A stretch of 64,000 bases of DNA from Armigeres subalbatus (lineage: Eukaryota > Arthropoda > Insecta > Diptera > Culicidae), in contig NC_085141.1 in assembly GCF_024139115.2 (NCBI RefSeq), positions 221,760,307 through 221,824,306 of the forward strand, read 5' to 3'. The translations under genes and the position numbers were made by a program. This document shows, in pieces, positions 1-10,590 of the stretch (its first letter is position 1; every line of letters starts with the position of its first letter). Under the pieces are notes generated by a model. It ran no database searches and was not told where the DNA came from. It was given only the letters and a program-made list of their open reading frames with translations.

Positions 1-500
1 TAATTGTGGATCTAAAGGATCCCGATTCTGCGTGGTGCGGCGCTCTTTATTGTGGATCAGATGGATCACAATTTTGCGTGGAGCGACGCCCGCGCTCAAT
101 AGTTTCTTTCTCTGCGTTTGTGGGACGCCCGTAAGAAGAATGGTGTTGCTGTGGATTGGATGTATGACAATTCTGCGTGGTGGGACGCCCGCATTTAAGA
201 GTTTCTTCCTTTGAAATGGTGAGACATCCGCAAGAAGAATAATGTTATTGAGAATCGGATGGATTGCGATTCTGCGTGGTGGTACGCTCGTTAATATGGA
301 TCATATGGATCACAATATTTCGTGGTGGGACACCCTTATTCAAGAGTTTCGTCCTCTGCGTAGGTGGGACGCTCGCAAGAAGAATAATGTTATTTTGGAT
401 TGGATGGATCACTATTCTACATGGTGAGATGCTCGTTATTGTGGATCAAATGGATCATAACTCAGCGTGGAGGGACACCCGCATTCAAGAGTTTCTTCTG
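1..500. repeat. Degenerate ~100-bp tandem repeat, block A
   Basis: Successive copies carry the phrases 'ggatggatcacaattctgcg', 'gggacgcccgcattcaagag' and 'aagaagaataatgttattg' in the same order, with a unit of about 100 bp. Copies differ by many substitutions and small indels, so the array is old. Short ORFs here run through the repeat in several frames and are not credible proteins. Confidence 0.8.
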
Positions 501-1110
501 TAGCCTCACGGCTGCTCCGACGGGAAATAATCTTGGGGTAAGGATTAAGCTGAGCACGGGGTCGTTTAACGGAAATAACTGTTTCGCTCCCATTAGAACA
601 CCCTAGTCCACTTACCTTTCAACGGGAACTTAATTCCACTGTCGTTCCTACTTTGAAAGCAAAATATGCCAAACGATTTTCCGCCGTTAATTTGACCAAA
701 GTGGAAATCCAACTACAAAGTGGACCACAAACAAAATAATAGGTATGAGAACACCCCTTTTTGGGTACGGAATCACCGCTCACTCTTGAAGCACACTTTC
801 ATTTTTACTTCGATTCATACTTTCATTTTTACACTCGATTCACAGAGGTTGGCATCTCTTCCTGTCAATGACAAGCTGGCTCAAACCGCTGTAAATAAGC
901 GACAGGTGTGAGTGCTCGCGATTCTCACTACTTCGTCATTAACGATAGGCTCTGCACTTTTTCAATGAGAGCTAATGATTCCTCCACCAGTGAGGCTGTC
1001 CGTCATTTATCATAGAGGTGCGGAGTTTGGATTTAGGTTCTCACTGGTGTGGGTGATATTTTTGGCTGAAACTTGTGGGGAAGCCAATAAGGCACTAAAC
1101 TGGAACTTGC
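501..1110. other. Non-repetitive spacer inside the repeat block
   Basis: This stretch interrupts the ~100-bp repeat and does not contain its unit. I see no long ORF, terminal inverted repeats or target-site duplication. It holds a short direct repeat (ctttcatttttac) near 800-830. It may be an old insertion or simply a decayed part of the array. Confidence 0.4.
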
Positions 1111-2200
1111 GGTTACACTTCCTTTGAATTTGTGAGATACCGGATAGAAGAAAGATGTAATTGTAAATTGACGCCCCCACGAATGGTGTTACTGTAGATT
1201 GAATATATCACAATGCTGTGTGGTGGGACGCCCGCATTTAGGAGTTTCTTCCTTTGAAATGGTGAGACGCCCGCAAGAGGAATGATGTCATTGAGAATTG
1301 GATGGATCACGATTCTGCGTGGTAGGACGCTTGCAAGAAGAAGTGGATCGGATGGATCACAATTCTACGTGGTGAGACGTCCGCATTCAAGAGTTTCTTC
1401 CTTTGAATTGGTGAGACGCCTGCAAGATGAATAATGTTATTGTGAATCCGATGGATCACGATTCTGCGTGGTGAGACGCTCACAAGAATGATGTTATTGT
1501 GAATCGGACGAATCAAGATTCTGAGTGGACACCCGCATTCAAGGTTTTTTTTTTTATTTTTTTATTTGACGCCGACCAGAAGTATGTTATAATTGTGATT
1601 CGGAAGGGCCACAATTCCAAGCAGCACAATCGAAGCGAAATTGGTTGCTGCAACTTGAGTGTGACTGAATCTAGTCATATATAAGTTGCAGCCATCTATT
1701 TGAAACATGTGTGCTATCCGGATTCTGTTTGATGTGACAACCTCATTCAAGAGTTTTTCCTTTGAATTGATGGGACTTCCGCAAAAATAATGATGTTATT
1801 GTGGATCGCATGAATTACAAATCTGCGTTGTGGGACACCCGCTTTCAAAAGTTTCTTCTTTTCAATTGCCAAAAGAGTTATGTAATTGTGAATCGGATGG
1901 ATCACAATGTGTGGGAAGGCGCCCACATTCAAGAGTTTCTTCCTTTGGATTTGTGAGACGCTCGCAAGAAGAATAATGTTATTGTGGATCGGATGGATCA
2001 CAATTCTGCCTGGTGATACGCTCATAAGAACATTGATGTCACTGTGGATCGGATAAATTACGATTTTGCGTGGTGGGGTGCCCGCGTTCAAGAATTTCTT
2101 CCATTGAATTAGTGGACACCAGCAAAAATAATGATGTTATTGTGGATCTGATAGATCACAATTCTGTGCGGAAGGACGCCCGCATTCAACGTCGATGGTG
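1111..2200. repeat. Degenerate ~100-bp tandem repeat, block B
   Basis: Same unit and orientation as at 1-500, with about ten recognisable copies of 'gtggatcggatggatcacaa' and 'caagagtttcttcctttgaa'. The interval around 1540-1740 is more diverged and carries a T-rich tract. The array ends near 2200. Confidence 0.8.
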
Positions 2201-2304
2201 TGCAGCATGCTCGCCTTGTGCAATGACCCAGAGAGAAAATCATTATTTAATGAAAAGGTAAAGCTTCGTCATATGTTCGTAGTTCGAGTTTCATGAACGC
2301 TGTC

Positions 2305-2390
2305 GAGTCCATCTGAAACGCGTAGAGCGTTAAGGCAAGATGGGGGTATTTTGTGCCTAGTGCTTAATATCGCTTCGGCAGGGCCATCCA
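2305..2390 (+). pseudogene. Small LINE reverse-transcriptase remnant
   Basis: The sequence 'tctgaaacgcgtagagcgtt aaggcaaga...' aligns by eye with the segment at 13525-13600 that encodes RRGLRQGDGLSCLLFNIALEG in the reverse transcriptase of the LINE at 12316-14180. Similarity continues for about 80 bp and then stops. Premature stops make it non-coding. It is a short relic of that endonuclease-RT family. Confidence 0.6.
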
Positions 2391-5050
2391 TATGCCAATT
2401 ACATATTTTCGTTTTTATTTCATGAAGCTAACGCTTTTAGCTTGACACCGACTCTAGTCTCACATTTTTCATAATTTTAATTATTATGTGTTTTTTTCCA
2501 ACAAATTATCCGAACAATTCCGGACAATTTAACCAATACGTTACATTGTTAAAAAATTAGACGTCCATTGGACGTAAAGTTGAAAAAAAAACTTTCCACC
2601 CATACGCTAGCGACGATGCAAACTAGTCGGAATCACCGTCTGTTGCACAATTTTAATTGTTCACAGTTTGAGATTTTGTGTGGTTTTCTACCCGCCAGAT
2701 TTTTTTTTCGCATTTTAAGTTCAATGCCACAGCACGGCAGCATAGTTCGCCGAGTTAACAGTCACTCTCTGTGGGTTCGTTCGACTGTCTGCAGAATAAT
2801 TGCATGCACTTTATGCTTGGAAACGTTCTACTGTGCAGGATTGCAGATACGCCGCCGGTTTATTTGATACTTTAAAATGTTTCTCCGCTGCATAGACACA
2901 GACCGTCAACCCGTGTGCTCCAGTTTGTGTTGGGGTTCTTTTGCGGTTTGGCTATTGGAGATGTGTTTCCTCGAGTGCAAAACTGCGACCGAGCCACCCA
3001 ATGAGTAAACAAAACGCAACCACAGGAGCCACTACTGGAGCTGGGAAATGGCGGGTAATCATGATTCTCACTCCCGTTGTGGCGTTACAAGGAGGCAAAC
3101 CCATAGTCAAAGAGATAGCGTATTTCCGTTTCCCAGCCCGGTTTTGGCAACCAGCAGAGCTCAAGTGAAAACGATTCAGAAGTTTTGTTTCGGCAAGATG
3201 GCTTTTACTTGGTACAAGCGTATCGTGCTGCCACGCCATATTGCTGGTATATTTACTTGCAAATTGAACGAGAAAAGTCCAAAAAGTTCACCGATTCAAA
3301 CTTAAAATAGATTTGGGAATTGGTATTTATCTACGAGCAATTTCTAATTACAGAAGAACCGTTTCGGTAACTGGCTAATGCTTTTCGCCAAAAACCTCAT
3401 ATTGTTTAAATCGTACAATTATTTGAAAAAAAAAACATCTTCATGGGGAATAAAAGCTTAGGTAAATTATAATGAACGGCAAATGATGAAATATTTATTT
3501 ATGGCGTACACATTTGATTGAACTTGACTTTAACAGATGTAAACCGAGGAATGTAGGTAGCCTAATAACTGCAAACTATGATATCAATGACATTTTAAAA
3601 CATAGATTAATTTTACGATAAAAGCTTATTGAGGCCCAAATAATGTACCAATTTTTTGCTATTTGGAAACTTCTTCAGATTTGCTTTTGAAGCATATTTC
3701 AAATGTACATTTATGTATTGACTATTCTGGTCAATATTTCTATTCAGGTTTATTGTCCTCTGATTTATTTAAACTGCCAAATACAATATCATGCAATGCA
3801 TACGTAGTAAATAAGCATGCGTATGGTCTTCCGTACAACTCATATCATATGGATTCAGGAAGGAGGAATGTTGTTTCATCTGTTACGCATTAATATTGTT
3901 ACAATGGAGACTGACTCGAATCGTTTATCCGGCTATGCGAATGGTTGGAGGCTAATCAACAGAAAGGCATTCTAAAATTATCCCATCGTATTGTGGCGTG
4001 CGTAGAGTTCAGAGGCAGTGATTCGTAAAAAAATACGTTAATTATTTTGGCGTAGGATTAAGCTCTTCGGTAAGTTAGGCGGGTCATTCTGTAATTTCAA
4101 ATTGAGACTGACACTATTTTTTTCCGAAAAAGTATCGGCTAGAGAAGTACCTCTAGGCTGAATACCGCCAGAAGCACGACGAACGGATAAGCGCAATCAA
4201 CATGAACGACAACATCAACTATCTATGGGAGTCCATCCACTGTTCGGTGAGAACAATAGCATGAGAAGTGATAGGCACTGCGCGGTTGGTTCTAATGTGC
4301 AGTGTCAGAGTTTGACAGATGAGAAGAATGTTGGATGTTGGCAAGGAGCTAGACCACGGGGATGACAAGCTACGCCATCTTTGTCACATCTTTTCTGAGT
4401 CACCAATACGAGTGCACTGCGAATGCAACATAAACAATTCCGAGGGTAAAAATGATATAAAACGAACAAAGGCACAGACAGTACATTGTGCAAGTAGTAT
4501 TCTAAAGAATTGAGCAAATAAGTTGAACATTCTTATGTTTAAAGCATGGAATTGAGTGTAAAATAGTTTTAATTTATAGTTCGGTTTTTCTTTTCTTTAT
4601 TTTCTCATGATTGTATCAAGTTGGATTATTGAGTGGTATGGGCGTTTTGCATCATATTCTCCTGTAAAAACATAAACATTCAAAATTCGCGCACATACTA
4701 ATGCAAAATAAATAAGTATTGGGGTAATTTGACACTGGGGGATAAATTTATCCCCCAAAAAAGAACGAACAGGCAAACCTGTCAAAATCCATAGTAAAAA
4801 AATTGGATGACGGTCCTCTGAGCTAGACCAAAGGTGACGCAGTTGCAATCGATAGTGTGCGTGATTTTTGTGTAAGATACACAAATGTCAAAACAGTAAA
4901 ACTGTCAGCCATGTTGCCTACGTCACTATTTGTGTTTACTTTCAATCGATAGTGAAAAAGTGTCGGAAAGTTAACTTTTTATCAAGTTTTATTTCATTTC
5001 GTGCGGGGTTTTATTCGTTTTGACTTCAGTTCTCGATCGGTATTTTAGTC
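2391..5050. other. Intergenic sequence with no recognisable gene
   Basis: AT-rich DNA with short ORFs only, none showing a domain I recognise. The last 350 bp hold a 20-bp palindrome at 4737-4756 and two copies of 'caatcgatagtg' (about 4846-4857 and 4943-4954), just upstream of the THAP exon. These may belong to the 5' region or end of the transposase element. Confidence 0.5.
4737..4756. repeat. 20-bp perfect palindrome upstream of THAP transposase
   Basis: Five G, then ATAAATTTAT, then five C form an exact 20-bp palindrome about 295 bp before the THAP start codon. It could be a protein-binding site or a chance structure; nothing else in the sequence decides. Confidence 0.5.
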
Positions 5051-5306
5051 ATGCCGCGGTGTGCAGTGAATGTGTGCCAAATAACCTCCGGAGAGGCAAA
5101 AAAAAGTGAAAATTTAATCAGCTTCCACTCGTTTCCAAAAGAGCCCACGGAGCGGGCTAAATGGCTCAAGTTTTGTGGAATCATGAAAGATCCTGGTACA
5201 GTATTGTACGTTTGCTCCCATCACTTCAACCCGGATGCATTCGCGACAAATGCCACCATTAAACGCGATCTAATCAGCTGTGGCCGGAACATTTTGGTTA
5301 AAGATG
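5051..5306 (+). CDS. Exon 1: THAP zinc-finger domain of the transposase
   Basis: The ATG at 5051 opens MPRCAVNVC, giving Cys4 and Cys9. VCSHHF supplies Cys55 and His58 of the C2CH zinc site, and Trp38, Phe59 and Pro61 sit where THAP domains keep conserved residues. The exon ends at 5306 before GTAAG. Joining to the acceptor at 5369 yields DAIPS, which corresponds to the AVPT box closing THAP domains. THAP domains bind specific DNA; in P-type elements they bind transposon ends. Confidence 0.88.
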
Positions 5307-7322
5307 GTAAGATTGAATATTCAATTTCTTCATTCAGTTCATTAATGGGTTGTTTGTTCTGATTTTAGCTATTCCTTCAATTCGTACCGTGGAAGTGGGA
5401 AGTTCTACAAACGTTATCGCCGCAAAGAACAAAAAGCATTAGTTGCACAGTTACTGCAAGAATACGACGAGTCGACAGTGGGTCGCGATGATAATATTGC
5501 CGGTGCCGAAAATGCATCCGTAGACTGTGCACTCGAAGATCCTTCAGATACGGTTCGTGGTTATTCAAACATGGATGTACTGCTTGAAGCAATTGAATTA
5601 GCTGTGCCAATACCACTTGATCGAATTTCAACAAACCAGCTGGCGTGCAGTGAGTTTGAGGATATCAGAATTGGCGATACCTTGGAAGACTCTGGATGCC
5701 AAGATGTTCTCAACTCAACTCAACTCGAAGACGTTGAGACAGTTCCAAGCAACCAATCGGAGAAAATAACCACGAAACGTAGTAAGAAGTTGGACTACCT
5801 GGAGGGATTGGCTCGAAGAAGAAAAGCTAAAATAAAATTGCTCCAGAATCAGGTAATAAAACAGGGTATTTGTTCTACTTCTAATAACATGTTTATATAT
5901 TAATAACATTCGAAAAAATGCATTTTGGATTGAATTGCGTCGTTTTGCCTTTCTCGTTCACGTAGAGTATTACGAAAACACTCAATCACAGATAACAGAT
6001 ATTACACATTGATCATTTAGCGATAAAATTCATCATAGTGCAAATATTTATCGACTTGGCAAACTGCGTGTGTATGTATGTGTGCAAAAAAACTCACTCA
6101 CTTTTGGGCACTTATCTTTAACTGATTTACTCTCAACAAGAGATCACTATGCGCTCAAAATGAATGATCAAAAAATACTAGTGCTTTATAATGCACAGAG
6201 GATATTATTACCGCTAGGTTAATTAATCGAGGTTTTTTACTGTTATCATACCTGATTTTTGTTGGAAAATTTATTGAATTAAATAAAACAATCTAAAATC
6301 AATTGTTTTCGATTGTTATGGATATGGATACATGTGATTAATTCATGTTGTAGTGACCCTATATCGTATTTTTCCTTGATGTTTTGGGCTGAATATGTAC
6401 TAACAAACTTCGTTTATCAACAGCTGAAGGACAAAAATCATCGTATCGCGATTCTGACAAAAACTGTATCAAGACAAAAAGCTGAAATGAAGGAGAAGGA
6501 TATTAATATTGAACGGCTTCGAAAAGCTTGCGAGGAATTCCAACATGTACCAGAACAAGTCACTGGAGAAAGAGTTAGGCAGGAATTAAGCAAGCTATTC
6601 ACGGCTAATCAAATCGCGTTGATTTTGGGAGATCGAAAAAAAGTGACATGGACGGCGAAGGAAATAGCCAATGCGTTTTCATTGAGGTGAGTAGCAGAAT
6701 CACGTACACTTATTACGTAAGCATTTTTTCTGGGGCTTTTGTACTCACACTCCCCCCATGTGAAATTTCTTTCATACAAATGATTTTTTATTTGTATGAT
6801 ACGTAAGAAAACGACCAACCCCCTCCTCCCTCTATAAGTGCTTACGTAATATGTGTACGATCCCAAAGCGCATATTTTCAAAATGTTGGAATTTCAATCA
6901 ACCAGTTTCATTTTCACCGACACATTCTTTATCACCGATACACTAACCCTACAATCATGGATCACGAACTATTATGAGTCATTTACAATTGACCAATATA
7001 CTATATATAATAGCCCTGTTTGTCTGTTCGGTGACTAGCCAACCAGACGCAGCACGCGAAGAAATTATCACAAAAAATAAAATATTTGACACTTCAATTC
7101 TTTTTTACTATCAGATGCAGAAAACAAAACCAGTGACAACCTTAGACAACCAGACACAGCATTTGATGAAATAAATCACAGACAACAGACGTTGAAAATT
7201 TTGATTTTTTTAATGCATGAATTAATGAACCGTTTATATTGAACAAAAAAAAAACACTTGCCACGGGCGCTACTGCGTCCACCAATAAACTAGTTCAATA
7301 TAATATATATGTGGGCCATTGT

Positions 7323-7626
7323 GGGGTCAGTGTACATCTTCTTCTTCTTCTTATTGGCATTACATCCCTACACTGGGACAGAGCCGCCTCGCAGCTTAGT
7401 GTTCATTAAGCACTTCCACAGTTATTAACTGCGAGGTTTCTAAGCCAAGTTACCATTTTTGCATTCGTATATCATGAGGCTAACACGATGATACTTTTAT
7501 GCCCAGGGAAGTCGAGACAATTTCCAATCCGAAAATTGCCTAGACCGGCACCGGGAATCGAACCCAGCCACCCTCAGCATGGTCTTGCTTTGTAGCCGCG
7601 CGTCTTACCGCGGGGTCAGTGTACAT
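7323..7626 (-). mobile_element. Feilai-type tRNA-derived SINE with 15-bp TSD
   Basis: Read on the minus strand, the element starts with a tRNA-like head containing the B box 'gggttcgattcccgg' and ends in 'aatgccaataagaagaagaa'. This matches the Feilai SINE known from Aedes aegypti. Direct repeats 'ggggtcagtgtacat' at 7323-7337 and 7612-7626 flank it, showing insertion by target-primed reverse transcription. It lies inside intron 3-4 of the THAP transposase. The nearly perfect TSD means it is younger than that gene. Confidence 0.9.
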
Positions 7627-7670
7627 ACGAAATAAATTTGCTCTGACTGTATTTTTTGCACATCTTATAG

Positions 7671-8254
7671 GTACCACAGCAAACCTGCCTATGAGTTACT
7701 TCGGAAGGAATTCCATTATCCATTGCCGTGTGTTCGCAGTTTGCAAGAATGGGCGTCATGTATCCAAATGAGGAAAGGTGTGTTGGAAGACGTACTGACT
7801 CTTTTGAAAATCGCCGGAAGTCGTTTCACTGATCGAGAAAGAGTTACAGTTCTCGTTTATGATGAGATGTCTGTGGAAAGCACGGTTGAACTAGACAAAC
7901 GGAACGATGACGTGATTGGACCTCATTCAGAAATGCAGCTCGTGATGGCGAGAGGATTGTTCGCTCAGTGGAAGCAACCCATTTTCGTAGATTTCGACAG
8001 AAAAATGACCAAATCTCTACTCGATGACCTTGTTTCTCGTTTGAGCGATATAGGATTCACTGTAGTCGCAATTGTGCACGACTGTGGTGGCGGAAATTTG
8101 GGTGTTTGGAAGGAAGCTAGTGTGAATCACGAAACAGGTCAGACATCAATGAAGCACCCAGTTTCTGGCGAGGATATCTTCTTTTTCCCAGATGCACCGC
8201 ATTTATTGAAACTACTGAGAAATTGGCTGCTAGACCACGGATTTATGTACAAAG
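7671..8254 (+). CDS. Exon 4: catalytic core of the THAP/P-type transposase
   Basis: About 194 codons are open across the exon, bounded by TTATAG at its start and GTAACT after 8254. It reads LPCVRSLQEWAS, then VLVYDEMSVES (Asp codon 7861-7863), VAIVHDCGGGN (Asp codon 8080-8082) and FFPDAPHLLKLLRNWL (Asp codon 8191-8193). These match the conserved blocks of P-element and THAP9 transposases that form the RNase H-like fold. This is the best preserved part of the gene and joins exon 3 in frame through a split Arg codon. Confidence 0.9.
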
Positions 8255-8753
8255 GTAACTCACACATTCCGTTCATTTTCTTCAAGACTGTGTAACTGAG
8301 TTGCGCAAGTTATGCCACTGAGCTATTTAATTAGACAGCTTATAATCCTTTCTAATATTCGAAATACTCAACCCTCATTTCACGTCACTTATAGGGAGGA
8401 CAGAAAAATAATTTTTGTTTAATTTATTAGTATTTCTATAATTGATCTTTGGACACTTCAACATAATACAGAGTCACAAAAATCCAAAAACCCAAATTGG
8501 ATATGTTAGGTCTTTATTGGTACCTGTGGTAAAAGGCAACCACTCACTCATCATGCATGTATCCTGAGCACCCTAGGGTACATAGGGCCAACGTATAAAT
8601 TGGTATAAATTAGTCAATGTCAATAATGCTTAAGATTGTCCTACGTCACCTACCGTAAAAAGGTACAATGGAATGACTATAAAGAAGTGCTGTAAAAAGA
8701 GGGTTGAGTGTACTTGAACATGCGTACTAAATATACCGTTATATTAATTACAG

Positions 8754-10512
8754 GAACCTTGGTTACGAAAAATTTCTGGAGCTGCTTGTAGAGAAGGGTT
8801 CCACGCTAAAACGACCACTGGCGGACACGAACAGTAGTTTCAAACAAATGGAGTTGAACTCGCTTTTAAACTCACCTTGAAACATGTAACGGTACAAGGG
8901 TCCGAACGCCAAAACGTGAGAATGGCTGCACAGTTACTCAGTCACACTACAGCAGTGAACCTAAGACGTCACTATGGTGAATATCATGAAGCATCGTTAC
9001 TAGCGGAAATAATAGAAACCACCAACGCATGGTTCGATGTGATGAATTCGTACAACTTGAACGAAACGATTCCTTCGAAAAAGTGCTATGGGATGCACCT
9101 CGATTTGCAAAACAAAATTCTCAATTCCATGGAAGCAATGGTCAAGGAACTACGAGTTTTGAGCAAGCAATGTCTGCCAGCAGCTACCGGATTAAAGGTA
9201 ATACAATGTCCTCTAATGCTTCTGTGTTTTTTTTTTCTTTATGATCAGAGATTATAAAATTATTCTATTAACTCCGCTTTATTTATTGTATCGACAGTGT
9301 ATTTTGCTTCGTACTTGTAAACTTCTCCAGTGTTTTGCGTGTTTTGTTATCGACAAGTAGGAAATCTATATAGTTTTCTACAGCGAAAGTGAATAGAATA
9401 TTTTTTTAATTTTGTAAATTTTCCGCTAATAACCTATTCAGATTACAAGCGTTATAATGTGGAGAAATAAAATTGAATGTCTGTTCATTTAGTAACAAGT
9501 TACTCTTCATCATATAATAAATGGCGTAATCTGAACAGGCTATAAGGCGCTCAAAATAATTAATCATATGTTGTGTTTCAGCTGTTCCAAAAAGCTATCC
9601 TGATCTCAATAACATCTATAAGAAAATTGCTCAGCGTAGTAACAGCAAATCCGAAATACGGTGTGTCGTTCATCATGACCTATAAAGTAGATCAAGATTG
9701 CATCGAGAATGAACTCGCATTGGTTCGACTGAATGGTGGCACCCACGACCATCCTAGTCCACTTCAAGCTCTTGATCGACTTAGATTGATCACGTTGGGA
9801 AAAGGTTTATCGCATCAATTAAAGAAGCATCAAAATGCACAGCAAGTTTTAATTGAAGAGGATTATTTGATAACCAAGGTATTTCGCAAAGCAAAAGTGG
9901 TTCCAAGCGCGGACAAGGGTGAAGAAATTGTTATTCCACCGAACAACAGTGACGATGAAGACGACGAACCATGGACCTACCAAAAAAAGGACAAAGAGTT
10001 AGAAGAAGCTGATGGCTTTGAATATGTTATGGGATATATGGCTAGACCTCATCTCAATGAAGGCCTCGACTTGGGTTGCTATACCTATCACTTGGAAGAT
10101 ACACAAGATGCAGATATGAACAAAGAAAACTATGTCCAGGATCTTTCCTATGGGGGTTTAGTTCAACCTTCTGAAGAATGGCTTGACATAGGTGATCAAT
10201 TAGATTCCTGTTTTAATTGGATGCACAATACTGGTGAAGAATCGAAGGATATTGGCTTTCGAAACAAATGTAATGTATTCAGCAGAACTATGAGAAAGCT
10301 TAAACAAAAATTTACCCGAACATGTGATCAAAAGTTACACTCGAAAACGAATTGCTATCAGGATCCGACATTTGCAGAAACAAGTCAGAGAGAAAAAAAT
10401 CCAGAAGTTCAAAAATGCAAAAAAGAATAAGGTCAAGAAAACCACATTGAATGAAAGTAAAAGTGCTGTAACGAGAAAGAATGAGAGGAAATTGAAGCAT
10501 TTTAGAAATTAA
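8754..10512 (+). CDS. Exons 5-6: C-terminal half of the THAP/P-type transposase
   Basis: Exon 5 reads KHVTVQGSERQNVRMAAQLL and ends at 9197 after a complete Lys codon. Exon 6 starts at 9582 with LFQKAILISITSIRKLL in the same frame. It continues with QDCIENELALVRLNGGTHDH, which corresponds to the conserved 'NQD..EN.F...R..GG..DHP' block of P-element/THAP9 proteins. An acidic stretch (DDEDDEPW) follows. The basic end, with TRKRIAIRIRHLQK, lies in a second frame from about 10320 to 10512. The first 120 bp of exon 5 are split over three frames. Confidence 0.8.
9428..9544. mobile_element. MITE with 'tatagcctgttcagattac' ends, copy 1
   Basis: The left end 'ataacctattcagattacaa' is the near complement of the right end 'gtaatctgaacaggctata'. 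The 117-bp element has no coding capacity and lies in intron 5-6 of the THAP transposase. A second copy is at 36611-36725. Confidence 0.75.
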
Positions 10513-10523
10513 TGTTTGTATAA

Positions 10524-10575
10524 GTATATTGCTGTGTGTGTATGCGTGTGCGTGCGTGTGTGAGTGTGTATTTGT
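10524..10575. repeat. GT-rich microsatellite
   Basis: Interrupted (GT)n tract with TGTGTGTATGCGTGTGCGTG-type repeats, between the end of the THAP transposase and the LINE ORF1. Confidence 0.85.
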
Positions 10576-10590
10576 GTAATAACGAGAGAA

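Larger units (their letters stand above)
5051..10512 (+). pseudogene. THAP-domain P-element-type transposase gene, six exons, frame-broken
   Basis: Six coding blocks can be joined with GT/AG introns: 5051-5306, 5369-5852, 6424-6686, 7671-8254, 8754-9197 and 9582-10512. In order they encode an N-terminal THAP zinc finger, an acidic linker, a coiled coil, an RNase H-like catalytic core and the conserved P-element/THAP9 C-terminal block. Joins 2-3, 3-4 and 5-6 keep the frame. Exon 2 needs a shift after the DAIPS segment, exon 5 needs two shifts (near 8770 and 8840), and the basic C-terminus continues in another frame after about 10320. A SINE sits in intron 3-4 and a MITE in intron 5-6. In the family such proteins cut and join DNA ends at P-type inverted repeats; THAP9 is the related host gene. 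The breaks argue for a pseudogene, unless they are assembly indels. I did not find terminal inverted repeats. Confidence 0.85.
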
